56,162 nt of DNA, from the NCBI GenBank assembly GCA_001642415.1, contig LTDK01000117.1:1-56162 (forward strand), written 5' to 3'. The position numbers and the translations under genes are program-made. This document shows positions 27,677 to 39,003 of the stretch, piece after piece. The notes below the pieces were generated by a model. The model had not been told where the DNA came from, ran no database searches, and worked only from the letters and a program-made list of their open reading frames with translations. How positions within the stretch are numbered: position 1 is the stretch's first letter; every line of letters starts with the position of its first letter. The stretch comes from Nematocida ironsii (lineage: Eukaryota; Microsporidia).

Positions 27677-28380
27677 CCTGTAAAATTATTTTAGAAGAGT
27701 TTCTATTAGAATTTTATATTCAGAAACTAGAAATTTAAAAATGAAATATTTCTGTTATTCTAGCTATTAATGGAATATAGCATAATTAATACATATTTAC
27801 AATATAATTAGAATTATAATAGGAATATACATATATACACTGAATATACATATGTACACTGAAATTATTGAATTGTTATTGGATTAATTATTATTATTAT
27901 TGTTATAAGTGTAATTTTTGATTATAAATTATGTGTTTAAAGTTGATTTCTGGTGTAATATACTGTTTAGTATATGATAGTGTGTTAGTTGGGACTATTT
28001 CGAGTTATTTCAAAGTGTTTAAAAATTGGATACAATTTATTTAGTAATTAGTCTAAATACTATTTTGGCAGTTCTTATGCAATATATCCATAAATTGTAA
28101 TATATTCTGTGTTTTAATATACTATTTAATATACTCCAGGATTAAATTTGAAAATCAGATATAAATTTGTATTTCATGGCTTGGATTATTACTAATGTAA
28201 ATTAATACCCCTATTATAATAAAATTAGATGGGACTTTATTCACTTTTTTGGTCTTTAATATAACTTCTTATGATGTATGGAGAGTATATTAAAATACTA
28301 CTGGACACTGCCAAATTAATTAAACAGCTTTAATTAAACTCAAAACTATAAATATACTTAGAAATCTAAAAAAATACAAA
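27677..28380. other. Divergent spacer, border between core and accessory blocks
   Basis: A+T-rich, 0.7 kb, between MND1 (minus) and the 28381 gene (plus). It has a relaxed copy of the accessory motif, TATTTCGAGTTATTTC, near 27,997. I see no gene. Confidence 0.55.
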
Positions 28381-29832
28381 ATGCCACTTAAAAATAAAAC
28401 AAAAATAATGATTGGGCTGGGTGCTTCAGCAATCATTCTAACAGGAATACTTCTGGTTGTGATAAAAACAATGGGGGGTGCTGCACAGATAAAAAATGCT
28501 ATACTTTTAGAAAAAAAGAATATTATACTAAAGAAACCAACTAATGAAGAGAAGGAACACATAATAAGCAGTCTAACTAATGAAGAGAAGAAAGAATTAC
28601 TAATGAGTGAATATACAGAAAATGGGAAAACCATACTAGATAAAATAGAAGAAGCAGACACTATATTAAGCAGTTTATCTATGCAAGAAAATAAGAAAAT
28701 ACTTAATGACTTAGCTAAAAGAAAGGAAAAAGAGGAGATAAACTCTTTGGATTTAAATCAGAGAATAGAACTATTAAACACTCTACCGTATGGAGATAAA
28801 GCATACGTGTTCAGAAAAATAATCAATTATAACCAGAAAATTTCTCTATCTACTGTGATAAACCATGGCAAAGAAGAACTTTTAAATAGATTTTCTATTA
28901 TTGAAATCAGAAATCTGCTAGATCTACTATCTAGTGAGGATAAAGTAGAACTATTAAATATAATGCGTGAAAATCCAGAAAATAAAAAATACAAGAATGA
29001 ATTTGACCAAATAATATTCCATGCCAATACTCAGAGTAATAATGAAGAAAGTGAACAAGCATTAGAATTAGATCAAAATACAGAAGAACTCGCTACTTCA
29101 CAGGATAGCAATATAGATGGATTCCAAAACAACCCCGCTTTAAGTCCTACTTTAAACAATAAAGCTGAAACTTCACTAGTTGACCCTGCCAGTACAGAGG
29201 GTGGGAGTAGTGAAAAATCAGAAACAACACCAGAAGATTCCAGTAAACTAGTTGATGCTACTTTGCCTGCTGATCATACATTGAATCCTACTTTGAATGA
29301 TAATGCCGAAACAACACCAGTTGACCCCAATGATGAAATGGGCAAGAATAGTAAAACTCCAGAAACAACACTGGAAGATTCCAGTAAACTAGTTGACCCT
29401 GCCAGTACAGAGGGTGCAAGTAGCAAAAAATCAGAAAAAACACCAGAAGACCTTAATAAACTAGTTGATGCTACTTTAAACAATAAACCTGAAACTTCGC
29501 CAGTTAACCCCAACAATGAAATGGGTGAGAATGGTAAAACTCCAGAAACAACACTGGAAGATTCCAGTAAACTAGTTGACCCTGCCAGTACAGGGGGTGG
29601 GAGTAGTGAAAAATCAGAAAAAACCCCAGAAGATTCTAGTAAATTAGTTGATCCTACTTTAAACGATAAAGCTAAAACATCACCAGTTGATGCTGACAAT
29701 ATAAAAAATAAAGAAAATCCAGAGAAGGCATTTGATGATAGTAATAAGCAAAACAACAATAAAAATGAACAATCCAAGCTTGACAGTGATACAGATAATA
29801 CTAATAATTCTACACCGAAAATTTTAGAATAA
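28381..29832 (+). CDS. N-terminally anchored repeat protein of unknown function
   Basis: 483 residues. A basic N-terminus (KNKTKIM) precedes one hydrophobic segment (IGLGASAIILTGILLVVIKT, residues about 11-30), a signal anchor or uncleaved signal peptide. Residues about 40-215 are helical and charged, with leucine-spaced repeats (LTNEEKKELL, LSMQENKKIL, LDLNQRIELL). The rest is a low-complexity Ser/Thr/Pro/Glu region of about three imperfect 61-65-residue repeats built on TLEDSSKLVDPASTEGG and NNEMGENGKTPE. Type II topology would place the repeats outside the cytosol. It shares layout, though not sequence, with the 35431, 43063 and 44258 proteins. Function unknown. Confidence 0.75.
   Translation: MPLKNKTKIMIGLGASAIILTGILLVVIKTMGGAAQIKNAILLEKKNIILKKPTNEEKEHIISSLTNEEKKELLMSEYTENGKTILDKIEEADTILSSLSMQENKKILNDLAKRKEKEEINSLDLNQRIELLNTLPYGDKAYVFRKIINYNQKISLSTVINHGKEELLNRFSIIEIRNLLDLLSSEDKVELLNIMRENPENKKYKNEFDQIIFHANTQSNNEESEQALELDQNTEELATSQDSNIDGFQNNPALSPTLNNKAETSLVDPASTEGGSSEKSETTPEDSSKLVDATLPADHTLNPTLNDNAETTPVDPNDEMGKNSKTPETTLEDSSKLVDPASTEGASSKKSEKTPEDLNKLVDATLNNKPETSPVNPNNEMGENGKTPETTLEDSSKLVDPASTGGGSSEKSEKTPEDSSKLVDPTLNDKAKTSPVDADNIKNKENPEKAFDDSNKQNNNKNEQSKLDSDTDNTNNSTPKILE
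29150..29700 (+). repeat. About 3 tandem 183-195-bp coding repeats in the 28381 gene
   Basis: In-frame units each contain GAAGATTCCAGTAAACTAGT (EDSSKLV), a GTACAGAGGGTGGGAGTAG-like stretch and an AATGAAATGGG stretch. Copies are similar enough at the DNA level to suggest recent expansion and likely length polymorphism. Confidence 0.8.
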
Positions 29833-30514
29833 TAAATAGTATGATGACTGAACACACCAACTACAAAGAAAGCAAAGAAATCTAAAGTAGAATAAATTAA
29901 TTCAAATTTAAAGTAATTTTAACTACTCTATTAAAAAGAAAATCAGAATTAGTTAATAAGAATACAGAAATACTCACTGCTGTTTCTTCACAGCTTAATA
30001 CCTCTAAAGAATCATGCAAGTTCTCCAAATATAAAAGTACTCAATTCTTTCATATCCCAAATATAACAAAAAGCACAATACAGTTCTTCTGTGCTAGGTT
30101 TGTTAATTTCTATTAATAGCCTAAAATTCTCTTGCTCTGCAGTTCATAAAAAACTTTAAAATAAATTAATAAGAACAGTAAACACAAGAAAAACATACCG
30201 TCTGAATTTGATCACTTTTCTACACTGCTATAAAAGTGATTTTAATGAAATTTCTCAATGGCTTCTAATGCCACCATAAGCACACACTGCACTAAGCGGT
30301 TGGTTTACAGAATAAAAGTTGAATTTCAGGTTATATTTCAGGTGATATCTTTAATAAATTTCTTTCATTGTAGATGATTAGCAGTGCATAACCTCGTAAT
30401 ATCCTGAAACCTTCTGAGTATTTGAAAATAGAATACTGTTATTATATGAATATGCACTGTCAGTGCCTAAATGAATAAATACCTGAAAAATCTTTAAAAA
30501 ATATTTTGTTTCTA
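29833..30514. other. Spacer upstream of secreted-family member 2
   Basis: A+T-rich, 0.68 kb. TTTAAAAAATATTTTG begins about 20 bp before the ATG; similar A/T words precede several other secreted-family starts. No gene seen. Confidence 0.5.
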
Positions 30515-33316
30515 ATGAAGCTTCTCTACGCACTAAAGCTGTTATTTATGATTGATGCAATGAGTGCAAGGATTGAACTGAATGAGATAATGGCAATAGA
30601 AGAGATAGTGTTTGACAAAGAAAAAGGCCTGGTGATTAACCCCCACGGACCACTAAGTCCTCTGAGAGGATATATTCTGTATAAAGGCGGGTATATGTAC
30701 AATAAGCGACTGCATGCACCTGAAATAGACACAATGTATACTTTAAAAAAAACAGATAAACTAACAGAGTATAAAGATCCTATCTATGAATATATTAAAA
30801 AACCAGCAAATGATATAGCATATACAGACATATCTATAGAAAAAGCAAGAAATAAGTATCTTGTTAGGTTTCACACGCAGTTAATCAAAATGTTTCCTTG
30901 TGCAGACGGGTCACTCTCTATTGTAGCAGGACGGCCGGATGCCATTACATCGTTTTTAACAAAGAAAGAAGTTCTGCCAGAGAGTATGTACATACTGGCT
31001 GCTCTGTTTCTTATGTCAGAGCAGGTAGACATTCCAATTATAGCGGAGGTGAAAGAAGAGGGACAGGAGAGGCTGGCTCTGAAGAGTATGGATGAGAATC
31101 GCACATATGTTGACCAGAGCTTGGTTTTATATGAGGACAGTAAACAGTTGAAAGATGAAGAGAAGAACTATCACACTGAGACTGCGGGAGTTATTTCTTT
31201 CTTAAGAAGCTATATAGGGGATCGACTTATGCACCCTAGCACGAAGAACGCATTCATAGAGCCAACTAACTATGAACAGTTTCTGACTGGAGAATTTTTG
31301 AATACTCCTCAGTTCCTTCTTCAGTCGTATATATTCGAGTTTATTGACACACCAAAGAAGTACATTGAGTTTGTAGAGTCTGTATACACTCTCTTGACCG
31401 ACCAGATTGTGCATGCAGAATTGAGCACAGACAAATACCCAGACAGCCCTTCAAGCAGTGAAATGCCAACAAACAGGAACTTAACTCTTTATAAAGTGAA
31501 AAACAGCAAGAAAGTGCTGAAAAAGGCGTTTGATCGATGCTTCATAGATAGACAGGTAGGGATGGCCCGATTGGAACTGAACGCTCCTATATACAAACTG
31601 AAAGAGTGGGTTGACAGATTTAGAACATTCCCTTTTAATGACTCAACACAGCTGCCTGCATATACCAGAGTACAGTTATATAAAAGAAAAGACGACGAGT
31701 TTGAAAAAGAAGAAACTAAAAAGTACTCTAACTGTGTGGAGACAGCTTTACTTGGTATACTGTGTGCTTTAGCATATAATCCAATGGAAAACATTTACAC
31801 CACAGACCATATACCAACTGCATCTGCTAACCTACAAGAATTCTTTAAGAATTATAACACTCCTTTAGAAACAACAGACCAGAAGATGCACCAAGAGTGG
31901 TGCAGGGCTGTAGCTGATCTTGGAAAAGACTGTATTGTGTATAAAACAGAAAATAATGAAATTGTAAGTGGGCTCGTAAACATTCTCTATGTTTTGTCTG
32001 AGATAACAGGAAATATTCCAAAGGTGGTAGAAATAGTCCAGTTCATAGAAAGCATGTGTGCCAATGAGTACTTAGACAATACTAATGCAATACAAGAGAA
32101 GATATCTGAAGTGTTCAAGCTTCTATCTAAGAATCCAGAAGTATGGATTATATGCGATTCACTTAAGCTTGCAAAAAGATCAACCAAGCAAACAGATATA
32201 TTTGGTAAAATTACAGTATATTACAGCTACAAAAACACAGAAAATGGAATGTTTATGGACATCCGCCCTGGGCATGCTGTGCTCGGGATAGTGGCAAATA
32301 ATGACTTTAACACTGGGGCAATCAAAAGCAAGCTTAAGAAAATTGAGCAAGTATACAGCACCCTACCAAACTATATGGGATACATCACAAAGCAGTATGC
32401 TAGTATTGAATTAGCTAAAATATATCATATAGAGGATGAATTTGGATACATTCCCAAGAAACAGATTAGAAAGTATCTGAGCAGTGAAAATTCCAATGTG
32501 CTGGAGCTATTTCTACTTGGAAAGATATATTCTTTGGAGTGCAAGGCCTTTATCATCTGGTCCTTCTTTTCCTCAACTGCTAGCCAAAGCCTGCCTCTAA
32601 CCAACCCAAAAGTTCGATTCACAAAAAATATTATAGGAAGCACTTCGCTAGATGATGCAGCTACAAGACAGGGAGTGTTCGGTGCAAGTGTATTTAATCC
32701 TAGAGCAGAAGAATATTATCCCACGATTGAATATATGACACAGGACTATATTAAGCATGACTTTGACTCTGAAATAGTCTTATATATATTAAAGGACGTG
32801 TTTACATGGTCAAAATATAGTGAAGACGTTCTGATTGAGTGCTTTGTGAACATGCTCAACTCTATTTCCTATGCTAATAGGTTCTCCTCGTTTCTTAAAA
32901 GATATCAGATATATAGAATTATACTGGGATTTATAAAACCAGAAAAGTATTTATTAGATCGGCTGGCCTGGATTATGGACTCTGTAGAAAAAGTATCTTT
33001 AGAGAATCATGAAACAAAGCATGTTGATGATATATACATCCATTGGTTTATTTATAGTTTTGACGGGTATAAAGCAGATTTAAATATTATTATGAAGATC
33101 TATGACAAAATAGACTATAGTAATCTTATGCCCAATTATAAATTGAGCATTAACTGGGGAGAATATTATTTTGGAATTCTCACTTTCTTAAATGAGAGAA
33201 AGGATAAGTTCTGCAATAAGAATAATCCACAAAGTATTAAAAAGTATGAAGGAATTAAGAGTATAATAGAAAGTGCAGTAGAAAACAATTCGCGTAGAAG
33301 TAATTCTACTGAATAG
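30515..33316 (+). CDS. Large secreted protein, family member 2, with intact candidate Cys/His site
   Basis: 933 residues from the ATG at 30515; the frame continues three codons upstream but only to a TTG. The N-terminus (MKLLYALKLLFMIDAMSA) is a signal peptide. Family blocks follow in order: NPHGPLSPLRG near residue 42, ILAALFLMSEQVDIPI near 158-175, FLTGEFLNTPQFLLQSYIFE near 252-275, and the block beginning SNCVETALLGILCALAYNP with Cys407. A strand MDIRPGHAVLGIVANND places His587 180 residues later; an Asn eight residues after the His is shared with relatives. Cys and His could be catalytic (papain-like or transglutaminase-like), by inference. G+C is higher than in the sister copies at 45-55 kb, so it may be better conserved. 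Confidence 0.85.
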   Translation: MKLLYALKLLFMIDAMSARIELNEIMAIEEIVFDKEKGLVINPHGPLSPLRGYILYKGGYMYNKRLHAPEIDTMYTLKKTDKLTEYKDPIYEYIKKPANDIAYTDISIEKARNKYLVRFHTQLIKMFPCADGSLSIVAGRPDAITSFLTKKEVLPESMYILAALFLMSEQVDIPIIAEVKEEGQERLALKSMDENRTYVDQSLVLYEDSKQLKDEEKNYHTETAGVISFLRSYIGDRLMHPSTKNAFIEPTNYEQFLTGEFLNTPQFLLQSYIFEFIDTPKKYIEFVESVYTLLTDQIVHAELSTDKYPDSPSSSEMPTNRNLTLYKVKNSKKVLKKAFDRCFIDRQVGMARLELNAPIYKLKEWVDRFRTFPFNDSTQLPAYTRVQLYKRKDDEFEKEETKKYSNCVETALLGILCALAYNPMENIYTTDHIPTASANLQEFFKNYNTPLETTDQKMHQEWCRAVADLGKDCIVYKTENNEIVSGLVNILYVLSEITGNIPKVVEIVQFIESMCANEYLDNTNAIQEKISEVFKLLSKNPEVWIICDSLKLAKRSTKQTDIFGKITVYYSYKNTENGMFMDIRPGHAVLGIVANNDFNTGAIKSKLKKIEQVYSTLPNYMGYITKQYASIELAKIYHIEDEFGYIPKKQIRKYLSSENSNVLELFLLGKIYSLECKAFIIWSFFSSTASQSLPLTNPKVRFTKNIIGSTSLDDAATRQGVFGASVFNPRAEEYYPTIEYMTQDYIKHDFDSEIVLYILKDVFTWSKYSEDVLIECFVNMLNSISYANRFSSFLKRYQIYRIILGFIKPEKYLLDRLAWIMDSVEKVSLENHETKHVDDIYIHWFIYSFDGYKADLNIIMKIYDKIDYSNLMPNYKLSINWGEYYFGILTFLNERKDKFCNKNNPQSIKKYEGIKSIIESAVENNSRRSNSTE

Positions 33317-33733
33317 TTACACAATACATAGAAATCTAATAAAAATATACCAATCTAATGAATCAAGCAAAAATTATGCATATTTCGGGTTATATGGATA
33401 CATCCTGTATAACTTAGTATAATTCTATTTTTATTTAAAAGCATCTTTATAGAAGGCTTACTCAGAGAATTTCAATAAATTTATTTTTAGTAGGCTTTCT
33501 TATAAAAACACTTTAAAAGTACCAGAGAAGACACAAAAACAACAAAAGATTAACATCAACCTAAACAAAAGATATAAACACTGTGCTATACACAGATTAT
33601 AGATTGATAAATATAAAAGACACATATGCAACAGATTTATTTTTCTGCTGCGCACTTTAAATGTGCAGTTATACTCTACAGTGTCTTAGACACTGCAGGA
33701 CTTCTCTATATTTAGAACAAATACAATAATAAT
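33317..33733. other. Spacer between convergent genes with TTTCGGGTT motif
   Basis: A+T-rich. It contains CATATTTCGGGTTATATGG with the exact 9-mer at 33383-33391. Otherwise nothing recognised. Confidence 0.55.
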
Positions 33734-34330
33734 TCATATAGGCGAGTATGTATATTCACTATTGGATGAGTTTTCGGTTGCACTTTCAGAGATGTCTTCC
33801 TCCCTAGAGATAGTTAAAAGAGAAGGCTTCTTTTCACTTAACGGTGAGGTAGCTGAATTATTTCTCTTATTATATGTGACGATTATTTTTTCATTAGCTT
33901 CTGTCATGTCAATGGAAATATATTGTACTAAATGCTTAGTTTTCTCCAAAGCATCCAGCTGTTCTCTATTTACTGTCCAGACCCTCTTTCTATTCCCATC
34001 TACATCAAAAAAGGTCATACTTATGAAATATGGGCTGCTTCTTAAAAGTATATAATAGTGTTTTTTTTTCTCGAGTTTTTTTCCATACTTTTTCTTAAGT
34101 GCTGTATAGAGAAGACTAAACGGCACAGGCTCCTTTTCATTTAAAATAACCTTGGCTAGGTCCTGTACTTGGTGTGTGTATACAGAAGAAGGCGCAGAGA
34201 GATAAAGAACAAAGTCAAAGTCTAACAGCACTCGCATGTTCTGTTGGTCTAGAAGCTCTTCGTTTACTATCCAGGTAGACATATCCTCAGAATAAACTGC
34301 AGTGAATCTTTTTGTGCCAGTCTCAGACAT
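33734..34330 (-). CDS. Possible winged-helix protein, unknown function
   Basis: 198 residues if it starts at MSETGTKRF (34330). The frame is open further up, with an ATG 25 codons earlier; that upstream part is hydrophobic and could instead be a signal segment. The middle contains VPFSLLYTALKKKYGKKLEK then YYILLRSSPYFISMTFFDVD and GNRKRVWTVN, a helix, a second helix and a two-strand wing, the order expected for a winged-helix or related HTH domain. The C-terminus is Ser/Asn/Glu-rich. No family is recognised with confidence, and the winged-helix idea rests on predicted secondary structure alone. It is opposite in strand to the neighbouring secreted protein. Confidence 0.55.
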   Translation of the reverse strand: MSETGTKRFTAVYSEDMSTWIVNEELLDQQNMRVLLDFDFVLYLSAPSSVYTHQVQDLAKVILNEKEPVPFSLLYTALKKKYGKKLEKKKHYYILLRSSPYFISMTFFDVDGNRKRVWTVNREQLDALEKTKHLVQYISIDMTEANEKIIVTYNKRNNSATSPLSEKKPSLLTISREEDISESATENSSNSEYTYSPI

Positions 34331-35430
34331 AATGCTGATTTCTAGAAACAGAGATCGAATGGGAATTGAAATTACATGGCTAAAAAGAGATCCAAAGGCA
34401 TGCATGCATATTAAATGAATGAAATATAAATAAAATGCAGTATATATCAATAAGATATAGTTCAGAATACAGCCAATATAGTAGAGGGGTAGTATAAATG
34501 AGCAGATGTTGTCCTTTAAGCACAGAAAAACATAAGAGTGTAAGTTAAGTGAAGATAATGTGTAAAAACAAAGATAGCAAATATGAACTAGCAGTGCATT
34601 ATTATAGCCAGTTTTAGTTGGCCATGCTCATTTCTTTGTATATTAATTTTGAGCTACACTATTTCAGAGTATAGAAGGCATAAAGTGTTTAGTAGCAAAT
34701 AATATTAAATAGATGGCTTTTTATTACTAGTTGATAGTTTAAATAGAAGAAACGGGATACAGCGAATATGCTCAAATATATGCGTATGTATATAATTATT
34801 TCAGAAAGCACAGTATTATTTAAGCCTGAGTAATAAGTAATTTACAAAAAAGTAGTCTGTATTTGTATAATCTACAATTTTCTCTATACACGTATTACGC
34901 ATATTTTAAACAACAAATAGTATAAAAAATCACTGGACATACCAGAATTTAAGTACACATCGAATGAAGACTAGAGATAAACTAGAAAATTGCAGCAGAT
35001 GAGTGAATATAAAGCAAATTCAACTAGAAAATAGTTTAAAGCCAATTTTTAATTTATTCGTTTATAGCGGAATTTCTTTTTAATTAAGAGATATTAAACC
35101 ATATATCCCAATTTGTATAAATTGTGCAAAACAACAACAAACAGCCTATTTTCAGATAAAACATGTACTTCTGGCTATTTAATGCACACTCAGTATAGAT
35201 AAACCTACTAGATGACCTGTTATGCATTATAAGCAGTGCCTATTCAAACAATATAGAGTTTAGAGAAGCTAGTAGAATATTATCTACACTTGAATACACA
35301 AACAAATAATCTCTTATATTTAACTGATTTTATATATTAGTTAATTTTTATTTGTATTTATTTACTGGAAGACATAATATATCACAATTTAACATATTTA
35401 AAGAACAAGTGCTCTAAACAGAGTAAAAAT
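34331..35430. other. Spacer, 1.1 kb, divergent
   Basis: A+T-rich region between the minus-strand 33734 gene and the plus-strand 35431 gene. One isolated GTAATAAGTAAT occurs near 34,831, probably chance. No gene or repeat seen. Confidence 0.5.
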
Positions 35431-37416
35431 ATGGCATGGTCAAAGAAAAAGATACTTGCAGTAGCTGGTTTAGTGGCTGCAGGAGGCATTGGTGCTCTAG
35501 CAATAGGCTCAACAGTAGGGAAGTCTAGCAAAAAGTCAGAGGAAAAATCTGCGGCCTCTTCAAAGCCAGCAGTAAAGCCAAATAATAGTAGCAGTTTAGT
35601 GTCCACAAAGGAGCATACAGAAAACAAGAAAAAGATTGAATTGGGGAAGTCATCTAGTATTGAATCATGGATGGCTAGTACAAAAGAGAAAGATATAGGA
35701 TACTATTCAGACAGTGATGACAGCTCATTCCGCGGCGCAGGGGGAACAGAGAAATGCCCACAATATCCTGTAGAATCACATGTGTTTAATTTGAACCAAG
35801 AAGTGAATAATAACCCGAAAAATAACCAACCAGAATTTATAATAGACAAAAGCGCACTCGAGAATATCTGTCCAGATGAAAACAGCACAGAGAGACTAGC
35901 AGCCAAGATGAATCTTAGAAGAAAAAGGTTTATGAAAAAGAAAAGAGCAATAGGCAAACTAAATCTGTTGAAAAAAATAAAAACGCCTAAGCAAAATCTG
36001 AGAAAAGCTTCTGCAGTAGAGGAAAGCTCTAAGTTAAATGAAGCAAATAATAATGATAGTACAATAATTGCAAATCCTCTTATTTTAGAGAATAATGAAA
36101 AAGAGAATGTTGTAGAAGAGGTAGAAAAGCATCATTCGAATGAAGAGTGCAACAGTGAGCAATCATCTTCTGAAAAAAGTCACGAAAGCCAACAAGAAAA
36201 GGTGGAAGATGGCGTTCAGCTAGAGGTAGAGAATCAAGCAGAGTCTGAGATTAGAGAAACAGTTAAAATTTCTGGGAGTTTAAAGTTGCTTGGTTATAAT
36301 ACTTTTCAATGGTTTAAGTCTATTATTGAGCTTGTAAAATTTAAACGATTAGATGCAGTAAATCCATTACATAATCACCATTTAAATATATTAGAAGAAG
36401 TTCCAGCTATATCAGAGGAATTAAAAGAACTTCTAGCCATATCAGAGAAATTAGAAGAATTTCCAGCTATATCAGAGAAATTAGAAGCTAGCACTAAACA
36501 TGCAATCACTGCAAATGAAACTGGCGGCCACACTAGCATGGATGGAAATTACAGTGTAACAGATAACTCTGCCGTAGAGGAAGAGTCAAACAGTAAATAC
36601 AACGGCAGTTCCAATGAATTTTATAGTGCTGAAACTGAACAGGATAGATTTGAAGCTGATCATAATAATGAAAAAAAAGGTGTTTATATATTTGATCCTA
36701 ATGAACTAGTAAATAATTACGAGAATAATCATTCAAATAGTAAACTCAATAAGAATTCAAGCGCATCATCATCATCAATTTCATCTATAAATAATAGTAA
36801 AGAAGAACTATATATTCAAGAACTTAATGAATGGATGTCTAATAAAAATCGCACACATGCAGATTCTATATCACTAGGGGGCACTTCGCATAAAGATTCA
36901 ATGAGTTCAAATTACGAGTGGGATGATTTTTTATTACCTAAGGATGAAAACAATTCCAGTCTTAATATAAAAGATTTACATTTAGTGAGTAGATCTAGTT
37001 CTGCTAAACAGGAAGAAATACCCAAGTTAAGTCAAAATACACAAAGCCAGAGTTCAATAGATACGAATAACACGAATAGCACAGTTAATTTAGAATCAGA
37101 GACTGTTCATAAACAAAATGAATTATCAGAAAATGAAAGATTAAACAGTCTAAGAAATAGTTATAAAGCTAGTTTAAAGAGCAAGAAGTCAGACTATTTG
37201 CCAGAAAATGGCCTGAGACCTATGAATAAAGAGCTTTGTCGAGTTTGCTTCGTAGGAAACGAATCTAAAGAATCAGACAACTTAGATACTAGCATAATAC
37301 TAAATTCCAAAGAATTAGAGAACAACTCAGAACAACCCAAAGAATCAGAGAACAACTCAGAACAACTTAAAGAATCAGAGAACAACTTAGACAATACCAC
37401 CGAGAAGTCAAATTAA
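35431..37416 (+). CDS. N-terminally anchored Ser/Asn/Glu-rich protein of unknown function
   Basis: 661 residues. After MAWSKKK comes a glycine/alanine-rich hydrophobic segment (ILAVAGLVAAGGIGALAIGS), a signal anchor or cleavable signal. The remainder is hydrophilic and disordered-looking, with a basic patch (RRKRFMKKKRAIGKLNLLKK, near residues 160-185), an 11-residue repeat (PAISEKLEEF-type, three copies, nucleotides about 36,395-36,490) and a C-terminal 11-residue repeat (ENNSEQPKES-type, two to three copies). One CRVC pair lies near residue 600 but no full zinc finger. It carries an AACCCGAAA motif in frame (35812-35820, N-P-K). Type II layout shared with three other proteins in this window. 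Not recognised. Confidence 0.75.
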   Translation: MAWSKKKILAVAGLVAAGGIGALAIGSTVGKSSKKSEEKSAASSKPAVKPNNSSSLVSTKEHTENKKKIELGKSSSIESWMASTKEKDIGYYSDSDDSSFRGAGGTEKCPQYPVESHVFNLNQEVNNNPKNNQPEFIIDKSALENICPDENSTERLAAKMNLRRKRFMKKKRAIGKLNLLKKIKTPKQNLRKASAVEESSKLNEANNNDSTIIANPLILENNEKENVVEEVEKHHSNEECNSEQSSSEKSHESQQEKVEDGVQLEVENQAESEIRETVKISGSLKLLGYNTFQWFKSIIELVKFKRLDAVNPLHNHHLNILEEVPAISEELKELLAISEKLEEFPAISEKLEASTKHAITANETGGHTSMDGNYSVTDNSAVEEESNSKYNGSSNEFYSAETEQDRFEADHNNEKKGVYIFDPNELVNNYENNHSNSKLNKNSSASSSSISSINNSKEELYIQELNEWMSNKNRTHADSISLGGTSHKDSMSSNYEWDDFLLPKDENNSSLNIKDLHLVSRSSSAKQEEIPKLSQNTQSQSSIDTNNTNSTVNLESETVHKQNELSENERLNSLRNSYKASLKSKKSDYLPENGLRPMNKELCRVCFVGNESKESDNLDTSIILNSKELENNSEQPKESENNSEQLKESENNLDNTTEKSN

Positions 37417-39003
37417 TTAGCATCTTGTCGAAAACACTGCTATAAAACACAGAGCATTCTGCATTTGCCATACTTTAAAATTTAGCCATTTAATGCATAT
37501 AAATTCATGTAATCCAATGAACAATTAATTACATGTAAAAGAATGTGTATACACTAGAAACAATTTACAAAACAATTATATGAAAATAAACAGAAATTAT
37601 CTATTTCTATAGCTTGAAATTTATATTATACTAGTACTGTATGGGCAATTTCTATACGGGCACATGTATATATTCAATCCGGTTTAATTATTTTAAAGAA
37701 TACGAAATAAATACTAGGTATAGATACAAGAAGAGGAAGAGAAAAGAAAACTAGTAAAAATGTAAAATATATTCCAGACACATTCACGTATAAGAAATAT
37801 AATGATGTTTACTTAGAAAGGAAGAGTTTTTATGAAAGATTGTATATTAGACTAATATAAACACAAAATGTTTTGTATATTTTCAGAGAATATATTAATA
37901 AGAATTTCGGGTTATATAATATGGAAAGAGTCAATATAGAATATGAGTTACAAGAATATACATAAAGTAACAAAATTATGCGAGTGTATTTAGAAAGCAT
38001 ATTTTTAAAACTTACTTAATTATATTGCATGTACTAGAATAAAATTTAACTTTAAAAACCTCTAATGTTATATGTACATGCGAGATAAATTAAGTTAATT
38101 TCTTGGGAAAGGCATTCTTAAACATTTGCTTTTATTTAATTACTGGCCTATATTTATGCCTTTAATAAATTAATTTATTCTTTTAGAAGGTATAACTTAA
38201 AACGTTAGAACATTCTATTGTAATGTATGAATATAAATTAATTAATTAACCCGTAATAATTCTATTATGCTAGCCTTAGAATACAACAAATTATATAAAC
38301 ATAAACTATTTATGATAGTAGAATAGAGTATAATTAACAATGAAACTATGCAGTTCTTCTATTTAAAGAAGAAAAACAAAGACACCAAAGTGCATTGCAT
38401 TAGTAAATGAAAGAATTTGTATTAGTGGTCATTATTCTGTATATAGACTAATTACTAATGTTTATATTAAATTCTCATTTAGAGCAGGCTTTGCTGTAAT
38501 AAAGGAAAAGCTTATTTATATAATCCGAAAAATTAATTTTTAATTAAAATTAAGCCAATATTTAATGTAAAACACCCTTTAAATAGATTTAGGCATAAGA
38601 GTAGGATGGCAGTAGATCAGAAGAGAGAATATGGTAAAAACAGCAGAATAAGTATATCTCTATTTATTTTATGATTAATTATACAACTGAAAGTTTCTGC
38701 AAAATATTTTCATTTTGCTAAATTTCATTTGTAATAAGTTTATAGATTTATGTACAAGGAGCTTAAATACAGGCCATTTCAAGCTGTATGCAGAGCATTT
38801 ATATTTATTTTATGAAAACACATCAATTTTGGTTTATAATACGATTTTTTGGGGATTTAAGCTGTTTTAAAGTATAATTTCATCAGTAAGACTATTGTAC
38901 TTTTTAATTAAGCCATATGGGGAAAAATCAGTGGTGTAATTTTTGTAAAAATTAATTCATTTTAAAGTATAAATAATTATTTTTTTTACACGAGTAATTA
39001 AAT
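37417..39003. other. Spacer, 1.6 kb, the longest gene-free stretch
   Basis: A+T-rich, without an ORF worth reporting. It contains GAATTTCGGGTTATATAAT (9-mer at 37905-37913) and a relaxed copy (AATTAACCCGTAATAATT) near 38,244. An RNA gene or decayed gene could be hidden, but I see no sign of either. Confidence 0.5.

Noticed and set aside
29274..29855. 193-codon minus-strand ORF opposite the 28381 gene
   Set aside because: Antisense shadow of the coding repeats (Ser/Leu-rich mirror of the Asp/Glu/Ser repeat).
30506..30514. Upstream start of the 30515 gene
   Set aside because: The codon is TTG; the first ATG is at 30515 and directly gives a signal peptide.
34331..34450. Upstream extension of the 33734 gene to 34450
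   Set aside because: It begins at TTG, not ATG; an ATG 25 codons upstream of the chosen start remains possible and is mentioned there.
37250..37262. CRVC near the end of the 35431 protein as a RING or zinc finger
   Set aside because: Only two cysteines and no further Cys/His pairs in the expected spacing.
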